Positions 11,090-17,274 of a DNA stretch of 19,064 nucleotides are shown here, in pieces. Position 1 is the first letter of the stretch; each line of letters opens with the position of its first letter. Source of the stretch: Gammaproteobacteria bacterium (GTDB lineage: Bacteria > Pseudomonadota > Gammaproteobacteria > J044); contig JALWNJ010000166.1 in NCBI GenBank assembly GCA_026995955.1, positions 1 through 19,064 of the forward strand. The letters are read 5' to 3'. The position numbers and the translations under genes are program-made. The notes under the pieces are model-generated. The model searched no databases and was not told the origin of the DNA. It saw only the letters and a program-made list of their open reading frames with translations.

Positions 11090-12066
11090 GGGATGACCTC
11101 GTTGATGGGGGCTCCGGCCTGCCAGGCGCGCACGATCCGGGCCAGTTGTTCGAGCAGCCGCTGGCGTGCCGCGCGGCTGGCCCAGGCCACATGCGGGGTG
11201 ATGATGAGGTTGGGCCGCGGATGGCGCAGCAGAGGGTGATCGTGCGGGGGCGGTTCCGGCTCCAGCACGTCCAACGCGGCGCCGCCCAGATGCCCCTGAT
11301 CCAGGGCCTGCAGCAGGGCCAGGGGCTCGACCAGTCCGCCGCGCGCGGTATTGACGAGCAGGGCACCGGGCTTCATCTGCGCCAGGGTGTCCGCGTTCAT
11401 GAGATGCCGTGTATCCGGCGCAAGCGGCAGGTGCAGGCTGAGCACGTCGGCCTCGGCCAGCACCGTCTCGAAGGGGAGGCGACCGGGGCGTGTCCGTTCC
11501 CTGCCGGGGCGCTCGGAGATCAGAATGCGCATGCCCAGGGCCGCCTCTGCGGCGCGGGCCACGGCCTGGCCCAGGGTGCCGTAGCCCACGATACCGAGGG
11601 CCTGCCCCGCCAGTTCCTCGATGCCGGGCCGCAAGAGGCTGAAATGAGGCGACGCGCTCCAGCGCCCACCATGGACGGCCTCGCGCCAGTCCATCAGCCG
11701 TGCGCGCAGCGCCAGGATCAGGGCCAGCGTGTGCTGGACCACGGATGGGGTGGCGTAGTCGCGCACATTGCACACCGTGATGCCGCGTTCAGGCGCGGCC
11801 CCGATGTCGATGTGGTCGGTACCGGTCGCCGCGACACAGATCAGTCTCAGTCGTTCCGCCGCCTGCAGGGTATTGCGGTCGAGCGGCACCTTGTTGGTGA
11901 TGACGATGTCCTGGTCTCGCAGGCGTTCGATCCTTGCCTCGGGCGAGGTGTGGTCATGGCAGACCAGGTCGGGCAGGGCATCCTTCAGCGGCTGCCAGTC
12001 CAGGTCGCCACCATCCAGCGTGCCGGCATCGAGGAAAACGGCTTTTGGTATCGGCATCGGCGTCAT
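11086..12066 (-). CDS. D-2-hydroxyacid dehydrogenase (HprA/GhrB-like, NAD-linked)
   Basis: The 326-residue enzyme belongs to the D-isomer-specific 2-hydroxyacid dehydrogenases, which reduce 2-oxoacids such as hydroxypyruvate or glyoxylate. The Rossmann motif GYGTLG is at 161-166 with acidic Glu185 at the end of the following strand, which suggests NAD(H). Catalytic-type residues are Arg242 (NTARGGLVE), Glu271 (DVLEPEP) and His292 (ITPHVAWAS). The N-terminal domain contains ICVAATGTDHIDI, typical of the glycerate dehydrogenase branch, so hydroxypyruvate reductase is the best guess, but substrate cannot be fixed from sequence. An ATG at 12057 is an alternative start. slyX follows with a 4-nt overlap, and a GC-rich hairpin lies just upstream of the start. 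Confidence 0.9.
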   Translation of the reverse strand: MTPMPIPKAVFLDAGTLDGGDLDWQPLKDALPDLVCHDHTSPEARIERLRDQDIVITNKVPLDRNTLQAAERLRLICVAATGTDHIDIGAAPERGITVCNVRDYATPSVVQHTLALILALRARLMDWREAVHGGRWSASPHFSLLRPGIEELAGQALGIVGYGTLGQAVARAAEAALGMRILISERPGRERTRPGRLPFETVLAEADVLSLHLPLAPDTRHLMNADTLAQMKPGALLVNTARGGLVEPLALLQALDQGHLGGAALDVLEPEPPPHDHPLLRHPRPNLIITPHVAWASRAARQRLLEQLARIVRAWQAGAPINEVIP

Positions 12067-12071
12067 GCAAA

Positions 12072-12093
12072 GAGGCCCCGGTTGCGGGGCCTC
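12072..12093 (-). terminator. Hairpin between yccA and the dehydrogenase gene
   Basis: GAGGCCCC (12072-12079) and GGGGCCTC (12086-12093) make a perfect 8-bp stem with a 6-nt loop. On the minus strand only three T residues follow, and the dehydrogenase ATG is 6 nt beyond the stem. It could terminate yccA transcription weakly. It could instead sit over the ribosome site of the next gene and lower its translation. Confidence 0.5.
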
Positions 12094-12126
12094 GTATCAG
12101 GTTGATGCTCGGTCAGGCGCTGCGGC

Positions 12127-12825
12127 TCAGTCCTCGCCGGCGAACACGCCGAGCAGCTGCAGCAAGCTGACGAACAGGTTGAAGATCGATACATACAGGC
12201 TCACGGTGGCCATGATGTAGTTGGTCTCGCCGCCGTGGATGATGTTGCTGGTCTCGTACAGGATCATGCCGGCCATCAGCAGGATGAACATGCTGGACAC
12301 CGCCAGCGACAGCCCCTGCAGGTCGAAGATGGCCGCGCCGATGCCGGCCAGGAAGGCGACCAGCACGCCCACCAGCAGGAAGCTGCCCATGAAGCTGAAG
12401 TCCTTGCGCGTCACCAGGGCCACGCCGGAAAGCGTCAGGAAGATGACCCCGGTGCCGCCCATGGCCATCATCACCAGCTGATCGCCGTTGGAGAAGGCCT
12501 GGACATAGCTGTTGATGATCGGGCCCAGGGTGGCCCCCATGAAGCCGGTGAGCGCGAACACGAATACCAGCCCCAGCGCGCTGTTGCGGAACTTCGCGGT
12601 CAGAAACAGCAGGCCAAAGTAGCCGACCAGGGTAATGAGCATGCCGGGGTAGGGCATGTTCAGGCTGGCCGCCAGCCAGGCGGTAAAGCCCGAGAACAGC
12701 AGGGTCATGGACAACAGCAAGTAGGTGTTGCGCAGGACACGGTTCACCTCGATGCCGGGCATCGTGCCGGCGCGGGCCTCCATGGCCAAGGTCTCGGCCT
12801 GTTGACGATTCAGGTCGCGATTCAT
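12127..12825 (-). CDS. yccA: Bax inhibitor-1/YccA family inner-membrane protein
   Basis: The 232-residue protein has a short polar N terminus (about 1-30) and then seven hydrophobic segments, the layout of the BI-1/YccA (UPF0005) family. Characteristic stretches are LRNTYLLLSMTLLFSG, FVFALTGFMGATLGPI, ILYETSNIIHGGETNYI and the ending VSLYVSIFNLFVSLLQLLG. E. coli YccA is a substrate and modulator of the FtsH membrane protease, and the wider family includes calcium-leak channels with a conserved C-terminal acidic pair. The ATG at 12825 is preceded by an excellent AAGGAG. The 190 bp between this start and the tRNA promoter hold no gene that I can see. Confidence 0.93.
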   Translation of the reverse strand: MNRDLNRQQAETLAMEARAGTMPGIEVNRVLRNTYLLLSMTLLFSGFTAWLAASLNMPYPGMLITLVGYFGLLFLTAKFRNSALGLVFVFALTGFMGATLGPIINSYVQAFSNGDQLVMMAMGGTGVIFLTLSGVALVTRKDFSFMGSFLLVGVLVAFLAGIGAAIFDLQGLSLAVSSMFILLMAGMILYETSNIIHGGETNYIMATVSLYVSIFNLFVSLLQLLGVFAGED

Positions 12826-12991
12826 GTGCTTTCTCCTTGGAAGTTGTGAGTTGAGCTTGATCTGATTCTTGAGTTACCGGGTTGGACACATCATCCGCAC
12901 TTTCGTTCCCCGGCGCAACCCCTCTTTGTGAATACCCAACTCATTGTATGAGAAAGGTTTTTCAAGGCTGGCCCGAAACCGGGTTTTCCGG

Positions 12992-13005
12992 TATATTAGC
13001 GCGCT
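12992..13005 (+). promoter_or_regulatory. -10 box and GC discriminator of the tRNA-Ser promoter
   Basis: TATATT (12992-12997) is followed by AGCGCGCT, a GC-rich discriminator of the type seen at stringently controlled stable-RNA promoters. The mature tRNA begins at 13016, consistent with a short 5' leader. I see no good -35 hexamer 16-18 bp upstream. Confidence 0.45.
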
Positions 13006-13015
13006 TTCCGCCATC

Positions 13016-13103
13016 GGAGGGATGGCTGAGTGGTCGAAAGCGGCGGTCTTGAAAACCGTTGAGGCGCAAGCCTCCGGGGGTTCGAATCCCTCTCCCTCCG
13101 CCA
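13016..13103 (+). tRNA. tRNA-Ser, anticodon UGA
   Basis: The 88-nt sequence folds as a class II tRNA. The acceptor stem is GGAGGGA (13016-13022) with TCCCTCC (13093-13099), then discriminator G and an encoded CCA. The anticodon loop CTTGAAA gives TGA, read as UGA for serine UCA/UCN codons. The long variable arm (GAGGCGCAAGCCTC region) is typical of serine tRNAs, and the T loop is TTCGAAT. Its final 18-19 nt are repeated twice downstream. Reverse-strand reading of this gene produces a spurious peptide that is often misannotated as a protein. Confidence 0.97.
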
Positions 13104-13106
13104 ATC

Positions 13107-13140
13107 ATGCAAAAGGGGCCCGTCGTGGCCCCTTTTGCAT
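13107..13140 (+). terminator. Strong hairpin terminator after tRNA-Ser
   Basis: ATGCAAAAGGGGCC (13107-13120) pairs perfectly with GGCCCCTTTTGCAT (13127-13140), a 14-bp stem with a 6-nt loop, starting 4 nt after the CCA end. The CCCCTTTT core gives GC pairs followed by a U run, and the symmetric A run means it could act in both directions. Confidence 0.8.
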
Positions 13141-13235
13141 GGTTCAGCGCAGGTCGGATTCGAACCCCCGGAATTGGACAATCCAGGTTCGACCACGAGG
13201 CTGCGGAGCAGCCGAGTCGCGCGAGCGAAGCGAGC

Positions 13236-13254
13236 AATCCCTCTCCCTCCGCCA
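13236..13254 (+). repeat. tRNA-Ser 3'-tail repeat, copy 2
   Basis: These 19 nt (AATCCCTCTCCCTCCGCCA) are identical to the last 19 nt of the tRNA-Ser gene (13085-13103). They span the end of the T loop, the 3' halves of the T and acceptor stems, the discriminator and CCA. There is no matching 5' half, so this is not a second tRNA. It lies 151 bp after the first copy. Confidence 0.9.
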
Positions 13255-13299
13255 TCCAAACAACAGGGGCCTGCGAATGCAGGCCCCTGTTGTTTGGAT
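13254..13299 (+). terminator. Perfect 21-bp hairpin after tail copy 2
   Basis: Bases 13254-13274 pair without mismatch with 13279-13299 around a GAAT loop. The stem has a CAGGGGCCTGC core and an A/T-rich base (ATCCAAACAA with TTGTTTGGAT). It begins at the final A of tail copy 2, just as a hairpin follows the real tRNA, so it resembles a second terminator in tandem. A pure T run is lacking. Confidence 0.6.
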
Positions 13300-13354
13300 T
13301 GGAGGGGGAGGCCTTGGTGAGAACCCCTCGGTTCGACAATTTTGGCCGGAACAA
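13279..13354 (+). repeat. 76-bp direct repeat, copy A
   Basis: This segment is identical base for base to 13452-13527, an offset of 173 bp. It contains the 3' arm of the hairpin, a purine-rich stretch (GGAGGGGGAGG), the small inverted repeat GAACC-CCTC-GGTTC, and a shared end CCGGAACAA. Similarity continues more loosely beyond it on both sides, so it is the conserved core of a larger tandem unit. Confidence 0.9.
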
Positions 13355-13369
13355 AATTGGACGCACGCA

Positions 13370-13393
13370 GTGCGCCCCGAAGGGGTGGCGCAC
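13370..13393 (+). repeat. Inverted repeat inside tandem unit 2
   Basis: GTGCGCC (13370-13376) and GGCGCAC (13387-13393) form a 7-bp stem around CCGAAGGGGT. The corresponding place in the next unit (about 13540-13565) keeps the GCCGAAGGGGTG part, but the stem is eroded. Confidence 0.6.
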
Positions 13394-13410
13394 AGGGATG
13401 TGCGCCATCC

Positions 13411-13428
13411 ATCCCTCTCCCTCCGCCA
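13411..13428 (+). repeat. tRNA-Ser 3'-tail repeat, copy 3
   Basis: Eighteen nucleotides (ATCCCTCTCCCTCCGCCA) match the tRNA-Ser 3' end exactly, 174 bp after copy 2. A decayed fourth trace (TCATCCTTCC, 13581-13590) occupies the equivalent place one unit further on. Confidence 0.9.
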
Positions 13429-13430
13429 TG

Positions 13431-13469
13431 CAAACGAAGGGGCCTGCATTTGCAGGCCCCTGTTGTTTG
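13431..13469 (+). terminator. Imperfect hairpin after tail copy 3
   Basis: The core AGGGGCCTGC (13438-13447) pairs with GCAGGCCCCT (13452-13461) around ATTT. An outer CAAAC/GTTTG pairing (13431-13435 with 13465-13469) is separated from it by a small internal loop. It is the counterpart of the 13254-13299 hairpin, with one indel and substitutions in the left arm. Confidence 0.55.
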
Positions 13470-13527
13470 GATTGGAGGGGGAGGCCTTGGTGAGAACCCC
13501 TCGGTTCGACAATTTTGGCCGGAACAA
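13452..13527 (+). repeat. 76-bp direct repeat, copy B
   Basis: Identical to 13279-13354. Downstream similarity to copy A fades through 13528-13590 (shared GACGCACGC, CCGAAGGGGTG, GCACAGGGA). This identifies a second, partly decayed tandem unit that ends shortly before the vapB promoter region. Confidence 0.9.
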
Positions 13528-13620
13528 TCAAGACGCACGCCATGCCTGCCGAAGGGGTGTTGCACAGGGAGGTGTCCAATTCATCCTTCCAGGCGCACGA
13601 GCAAGTGGACATTGATTGGG

Positions 13621-13674
13621 TGGTGTGCCACATTGTCTAAAATATGGCATAAGATAATTGGTGTGGCATCAATG
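13621..13674 (+). promoter_or_regulatory. Possible vapBC promoter/operator with repeated motifs
   Basis: The A/T-rich leader holds two copies of TGGTGTG (13621-13627, 13659-13665) and two of TGGCAT (13645-13650, 13665-13670), around -10-like sequences (TAAAAT at 13638, GATAAT at 13653). Repeats like these would suit autorepression by the antitoxin. No combination of -35 and -10 with 16-18 bp spacing is convincing. Confidence 0.25.
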
Positions 13675-13920
13675 GAAAATGAGATTCAGATAGGTGCTCA
13701 GGGCCGGGTTGTGATCCCCGCCGCGCTGCGCAAGGCGCTCAAGCTCAAGCCTGGCGATCGGCTGGTCGCGCGCAAAGTGGGAGAAAGTCTGGTACTGGAA
13801 CGACGCGAGGCGGTAGAGCGCCGGTTGCGGGAGCGATTCAGGCACATTCCCCGTGAGGTGAACCTTGCGGATGAGCTGATTGCCGAACGGCGGGCCGAGG
13901 TGGCGCGGGAGACGGACTGA
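13672..13920 (+). CDS. vapB: AbrB/MazE-type antitoxin (VapB-like)
   Basis: The 82-residue protein begins with a swapped-hairpin AbrB DNA-binding domain (about 1-45): IGAQGRVVIPAALRKALKLKPGDRLVARK is the classic pattern. The charged C-terminal tail (about 48-82) is the part that normally wraps the toxin. The role inferred is binding and neutralising the downstream PIN toxin and repressing the operon. The ATG at 13672 gives the family-typical start; the open frame continues upstream into repeat sequence without support. The ribosome site is weak. The stop is 2 nt before the vapC ATG, so translation is coupled. The pair sits directly behind the tRNA-tail array, a common place for acquired modules. 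Confidence 0.88.
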   Translation: MENEIQIGAQGRVVIPAALRKALKLKPGDRLVARKVGESLVLERREAVERRLRERFRHIPREVNLADELIAERRAEVARETD

Positions 13921-13922
13921 TC

Positions 13923-14303
13923 ATGAGTGTGGTGCTGGATGCATCGGCTTTACTGGCCTATCTGCACGAGGAGCCCGGTGGCGAGCGGGTGGCGCAGGTA
14001 TTGGACGGGGCACTCGTGTCGGCCGTCAACTGGACCGAGGTCGTGCAGAAGTCACTACAACGGGGCGTGATGGTGGAGGGTATGCAACAGGAGTTTTCTG
14101 CTGTTGGTGTACGCTTCGAGCCCTTTACGCCCCAGCAGGCCGAGATCGCGGCGCACTTGTCCGTCCAGACCCGTGCCGAGGGGCTTTCCCTTGCCGACCG
14201 CGCTTGCCTTGCACTGGCCGCGTGCAAGGCGCTGCCGGCCATGACAGCGGACCGGGCATGGTCCCGAATCTCCGTCGGTGTCGAAATCGAGGTGATCCGA
14301 TAA
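13923..14303 (+). CDS. vapC: PIN-domain ribonuclease toxin (VapC-like)
   Basis: The 126-residue PIN-domain protein has the expected acidic residues: Asp6 (VVLDASALLAYL), Glu39 (AVNWTEV), Asp92 (LSLADRACLALA) and Asp110 (AMTADRAW). These coordinate Mg/Mn in VapC ribonucleases, which typically cut tRNA or rRNA. All four are present, so the toxin looks active. It follows vapB by 2 nt and converges on rsgA, with a 68-bp gap that shows no obvious terminator. The RNA target cannot be read from sequence. Location next to a tRNA gene is suggestive but not evidence of target. Confidence 0.9.
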   Translation: MSVVLDASALLAYLHEEPGGERVAQVLDGALVSAVNWTEVVQKSLQRGVMVEGMQQEFSAVGVRFEPFTPQQAEIAAHLSVQTRAEGLSLADRACLALAACKALPAMTADRAWSRISVGVEIEVIR

Positions 14304-14371
14304 CAGCAAGCAAGGGATGGCAGGCCAAATCTGGTTGGGCGGTGTCTCGGCCTGTTTCATGCCACCAGGCG

Positions 14372-15259
14372 TCAAAGAGCGGTGGAGGCCTCCAGCAGCC
14401 GCAGGTAACTCCGATAGCGCCGTTCCAGGATGTCGCCATGACGCACGGCCTCGCGGATGGCGCAGCCGGGCTCGCTGCGGTGCGTGCAGTCGTTGAAGCG
14501 GCACTGGCCCAGGTAGGGGGCGAACTCGGGAAAGCCATGTTCCAGTGCGGCGCGATCGAGGTGACCGGGTCGGAAGTCGCGCACCCCGGGGGAGTCGATG
14601 AGGTCACCGCCGGTCGGCAGGTGGTAGAGGGTAGCGACACTGGTGGTGTGTTGGCCCTCTCCGCTGTGGGCGGAGAGGTCGCCGATGCGGATGTCAAGAT
14701 CGGGCAGCAGGTACTTGACCAGCGAGGACTTGCCGACGCCGGACTGGCCGAGCAGGATGGCGGTGCCCTGTCCAAAGGACTGGGTGACGCCGTCCATGCC
14801 CTGACCGGTGGTCACCGAGCATTCCAGTACACGGTAGCCAATGTGGCGGTATTCCTCCAGCGTGGCCGCGAAGTCCGGCGCGTCGCTTGCGGCCAGATCG
14901 GCCTTGTTGCACAGGATCAGGGCCTCGGCAGGCAGGTTGTGTACGGCCACGAGATAGTGGTCGAGCATGTCCCAGTTGGTTTTCATGCCATGGGCGATGA
15001 CCACCGTGGCGAGGTCGATGTTGGCGGCGATGCGTTTCTCGCCGCCATGCGGCGTCGGCCGCGTGAGCAGATTGCGGCGTGGCAGGATCTTCAGCACCAC
15101 GCCGTTGCCGTGCGCGGTGGGTTCCCAGTGCACGAAGTCGCCGCACACGGCCTCGGCTGCGCGACGCCGGCCGGTGCAGCGGTGCAGATCGTGGTCGTGT
15201 TCGTCCTCGACCAGCATCTCGGCGCCGAAGCGGGTGATGATGCGCCCGCGGCGGCTCAT
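14372..15259 (-). CDS. rsgA: RsgA, ribosome small-subunit-dependent GTPase
   Basis: RsgA (YjeQ) is a circularly permuted GTPase that assists late 30S subunit maturation. The 295-residue product has an N-terminal OB fold (about 1-65). The permuted GTPase follows, with NKAD (118-121) before the P-loop GQSGVGKSS (171-179) and DSPG (222-225). The C-terminal zinc motif has Cys253, Cys258, His260 and Cys266. The ATG overlaps the stop of the PhhB gene by four bases (ATGA). It is the last gene of a four-gene minus-strand operon. orn lies just beyond that operon on the other strand; rsgA and orn are also neighbours in E. coli. Confidence 0.96.
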   Translation of the reverse strand: MSRRGRIITRFGAEMLVEDEHDHDLHRCTGRRRAAEAVCGDFVHWEPTAHGNGVVLKILPRRNLLTRPTPHGGEKRIAANIDLATVVIAHGMKTNWDMLDHYLVAVHNLPAEALILCNKADLAASDAPDFAATLEEYRHIGYRVLECSVTTGQGMDGVTQSFGQGTAILLGQSGVGKSSLVKYLLPDLDIRIGDLSAHSGEGQHTTSVATLYHLPTGGDLIDSPGVRDFRPGHLDRAALEHGFPEFAPYLGQCRFNDCTHRSEPGCAIREAVRHGDILERRYRSYLRLLEASTAL

Positions 15260-15618
15260 TGGGCAGGGGCGGGACGGGTTTCGCGGTACTGGCGCAGCAG
15301 GGCGTCCACGCGCGCGGCGCAGATGAAGTCGTTCAGGGTCAGCCCGCCGGCGCTGTGGGTGCTGTAGCGGATGTGGCAGTCGCGATAGACGAAGCGCACC
15401 TCGGGGTGGTGGTCCTCGGTATGCGAGATCCAGGCCAGGGCCTGAAGGAACAGCATGAGTTCACGGAAATCGGCCAGTTCCACATGCGCCTCGATGGCCG
15501 CGCCACCCTCGACCACGGACCAGTGCGTGTCGAGCCGTGCCAGCAGGTCTCGGGCCTCGGTCTCGTCGAGCCGTTCCTCGGGGCCACGGTGATGGCAGTG
15601 CTGTTCCAGCAGTTCCAT
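15256..15618 (-). CDS. phhB: Pterin-4a-carbinolamine dehydratase
   Basis: PhhB dehydrates 4a-hydroxytetrahydropterin, supporting pterin recycling, chiefly for phenylalanine hydroxylase. The 120-residue product contains the family core: HWSVVEGG (32-39), a helix of about 50-65, the active-site stretch ISHTEDHHPEV (64-74) with the His-His pair, and STHSAGGLTLNDF (86-98). No phenylalanine hydroxylase is in the window. Many bacteria carry a stand-alone copy whose use may be molybdopterin-related or unknown. The ATG is 2 nt after the cytochrome gene stop, and its own stop overlaps the rsgA start, so it lies inside a tightly coupled operon. Confidence 0.92.
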   Translation of the reverse strand: MELLEQHCHHRGPEERLDETEARDLLARLDTHWSVVEGGAAIEAHVELADFRELMLFLQALAWISHTEDHHPEVRFVYRDCHIRYSTHSAGGLTLNDFICAARVDALLRQYRETRPAPAQ

Positions 15619-15620
15619 GG

Positions 15621-15923
15621 TCAGAAGTGGTAGTAGCTGCTGTTGAGGTATTCGACGACGCTGTTCAGGTCCTCGTCGAACCACTTGAGCTCGAGGTTCT
15701 GCTCGCAGCGGCGCACCTGGCGGTGCAGGCCGGCCAGATCCTTCACCCGGCGGTCGTGGCGGGTGTAGAGCAGCTCGGGCTTGCCGCCGGTCATGTTGGC
15801 GTGGCAGCCGATGCAGTGCTGGTCGTGCAGTACCTTGCCGCGCTTGGCGTCGGCCAGGACCTGGGTCGAGGTCGCCAGCGCCAGCAGGGCAAGGAGAAAG
15901 GGAATGTGCCTGATGGGGTTCAT
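15621..15923 (-). CDS. Small periplasmic monohaem c-type cytochrome
   Basis: The 100-residue precursor has a signal peptide (hydrophobic 8-19, cleavage probably after VLA at 24) and a single haem motif CIGCH (37-41), so it is exported and haem is attached in the periplasm. The mature protein is about 76 residues. The only Met after the haem motif is Met44, three residues on, so the usual distal Met ligand 40-60 residues later is missing; His56 is a possible substitute. An extra Cys73 is present. It ends in the aromatic run SSYYHF. The electron partner is unknown. The ATG overlaps the M48 protease stop (ATGA), and phhB starts 2 nt after its own stop. Confidence 0.88.
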   Translation of the reverse strand: MNPIRHIPFLLALLALATSTQVLADAKRGKVLHDQHCIGCHANMTGGKPELLYTRHDRRVKDLAGLHRQVRRCEQNLELKWFDEDLNSVVEYLNSSYYHF

Positions 15924-17164
15924 GTGCTTGCTCCGTGTTGCAGCCTTTTGAGGTGTTGTATGCGAAGACTAGCAGGCGGATGGCTGTCGTGAAAGAGCGA
16001 GTACAACGGGTCGGTGACCACCGGCGCGGCATTGTCCCGGTACAGTCGCAGCAGCCCCTGGATCAGCCACTCGGGACGGGTCAGGCGGGCGGCATGGGCA
16101 TCGGCCTGGTATTCGTGCCGGCGTGACCAGGCATTGAGCAGGGGCTCGATCCAGACCGTGATCCAGGGCAGCAGCAGGAAGGCGAGCAGGGCACTGGCTG
16201 CCGAGGGCTGGCGCACGCCGCCGAGGTGCAGGAAGGCCGGCCACTGCATCAGCCAAGCGGCCAGGGCAAGCAGCAGGATGCCGAGCAGGGTGGAGAGCAG
16301 CAATCCCTGCAGCACATGGTGATGCCGGTAGTGGCCGAGCTCGTGGGCCAGCACGGCCAGGATCTGCTCCTCGTCGAGCTGTTCCAGCAGCGTGTCGTAG
16401 AAGACAATGCGCTTGCTGCGGCCGAAGCCGGTGAAGTACGCATTGCCATGGCCCGAACGACGCGAGCCGTCCATCACGAAGATGCCCTGCAGACGGAAGC
16501 CGTCCCGCGCCAGAAGTTCCTCGATGCGCCGGCGCAGCGGCCCTTCGGGCAGGGGCGTGAAGCGGTTGAACAGGGGTGCGATGAGGGTCGGCCAGAGCCA
16601 GCCCAGAAGGAGCGAAACCGCGGCCAGTGCCAGCCCGCCCCAGAGCCACCAGTGCGGCAGGTTCTGCATGATCCACAGCAGGCCCAGCAGCAGTGGCGCA
16701 CCGAGCAGAATGGCCAGCACCAGCATCTTCAGCCGGTCGGTGACGAAGGTATGGAGATCCATGCGATTGAATCCATGGCGCTGCTCGACCACGAACTGGC
16801 GATACCAGCTCAGTGGCAGGGTGACGAGGGCGTTGATGCCGTACACGGTGCCGAACAGTGCCAGGGCATGCAGCCAGGGATTCTCGAGCCAGGCATGGAG
16901 CCACTGATCGAGCTGGCCCAGTGCACCGGCCGCCAGCCACAGCAGCGTCAGCACGGCCTCGATCACCAGCCCCAGGCCCTGCAGCCGGAGCCGGTCGAGG
17001 GCATAGGCGACGGCGCGCTGGTGCTGCTCGCGGTCGATCACGACCCGGTATTCCGGCGGGGGTGCGTCGTTGTGGCGCTTGAGGTAGCGAGCCTGGCGCC
17101 GGATCAGCCACCCCTGCACGGCCACGGCCGAAGGCACCAGGGCGACGACGATCTCCGGATTCAT
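15920..17164 (-). CDS. M48 family zinc metalloprotease (Ste24-like), integral membrane
   Basis: The 414-residue protein matches the Ste24/CAAX-protease branch of M48. It has several membrane helices (roughly 65-80, 98-118, 146-168, 172-192, 286-306, 325-342) and a catalytic HELGH at 274-278. A third zinc ligand, Glu351, sits in [11 protein letters not shown], and the conserved SHPPASLRI (394-402) follows. The N-terminal extracytoplasmic or loop region precedes the Ste24 pattern. Bacterial members are thought to take part in membrane-protein quality control; true prenyl-protein substrates are not expected. It heads the M48, cytochrome, phhB, rsgA operon and overlaps the cytochrome start by four bases. 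Confidence 0.92.
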   Translation of the reverse strand: MNPEIVVALVPSAVAVQGWLIRRQARYLKRHNDAPPPEYRVVIDREQHQRAVAYALDRLRLQGLGLVIEAVLTLLWLAAGALGQLDQWLHAWLENPWLHALALFGTVYGINALVTLPLSWYRQFVVEQRHGFNRMDLHTFVTDRLKMLVLAILLGAPLLLGLLWIMQNLPHWWLWGGLALAAVSLLLGWLWPTLIAPLFNRFTPLPEGPLRRRIEELLARDGFRLQGIFVMDGSRRSGHGNAYFTGFGRSKRIVFYDTLLEQLDEEQILAVLAHELGHYRHHHVLQGLLLSTLLGILLLALAAWLMQWPAFLHLGGVRQPSAASALLAFLLLPWITVWIEPLLNAWSRRHEYQADAHAARLTRPEWLIQGLLRLYRDNAAPVVTDPLYSLFHDSHPPASLRIQHLKRLQHGAST

Positions 17165-17216
17165 GGGCGACTCCCGCAGCTGGTTTCGGCTTGAACGGGC
17201 ATGGGGGCTGTGCCAG

Positions 17217-17245
17217 AGTGTACGCCGGTGCGGGCTCCTTGTCCC
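17217..17245 (-). promoter_or_regulatory. Candidate promoter of the M48-cytochrome-phhB-rsgA operon
   Basis: On the minus strand, GGGACA (17240-17245) and TACACT (17217-17222) are separated by 17 bp. Each matches the sigma70 consensus at four of six positions, and they lie about 50 bp upstream of the M48 ATG. The divergent orn gene must have its own promoter in the same 110-bp gap, which I cannot place. Confidence 0.3.
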
Positions 17246-17274
17246 GCCGTTTGGTTCGCTTCTGGAAAACCTGC

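Larger units (their letters stand above)
13104..13671 (+). other. Non-coding tRNA-tail repeat region between tRNA-Ser and vapB
   Basis: No protein gene is supported in these 568 bp. Open frames on both strands here are by-products of the repeats: the same peptide pieces recur in several frames, and they read through the hairpins and tRNA tails. The contents are the terminator, two extra tRNA 3' tails, the duplicated 76-bp core, several hairpins, an inverted copy of the tRNA T arm (13156-13171), and from about 13612 a more A/T-rich stretch serving vapB. Confidence 0.8.

Noticed and set aside
13236..13254. Second tRNA-Ser gene
   Set aside because: Only the 3' tail is present; there is no acceptor 5' strand, D arm or anticodon arm before it.
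13085..13428. CRISPR array
   Set aside because: The short repeats match a tRNA 3' end, spacings are 151 and 174 bp, and neighbouring sequence is itself repeated. There are no spacers of about 30 bp and no cas genes.
12944..13633. Overlapping open frames on both strands across tRNA-Ser and the repeats
   Set aside because: The same peptide fragments recur in several frames because the DNA is repetitive; they read through a tRNA and its terminators. This is a known source of misannotated hypothetical proteins.
13342..13671. N-terminal extension of the vapB frame
   Set aside because: The extra part translates repeat DNA with no AbrB-like content; the family start fits 13672.
15619..16032. Extended N terminus of phhB
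   Set aside because: It overlaps the whole cytochrome gene in another frame; the ATG at 15618 gives the normal family length.
17191..17274. Extended N terminus of orn
   Set aside because: It covers the divergent promoter gap; Orn proteins begin close to the DLEMTG motif.
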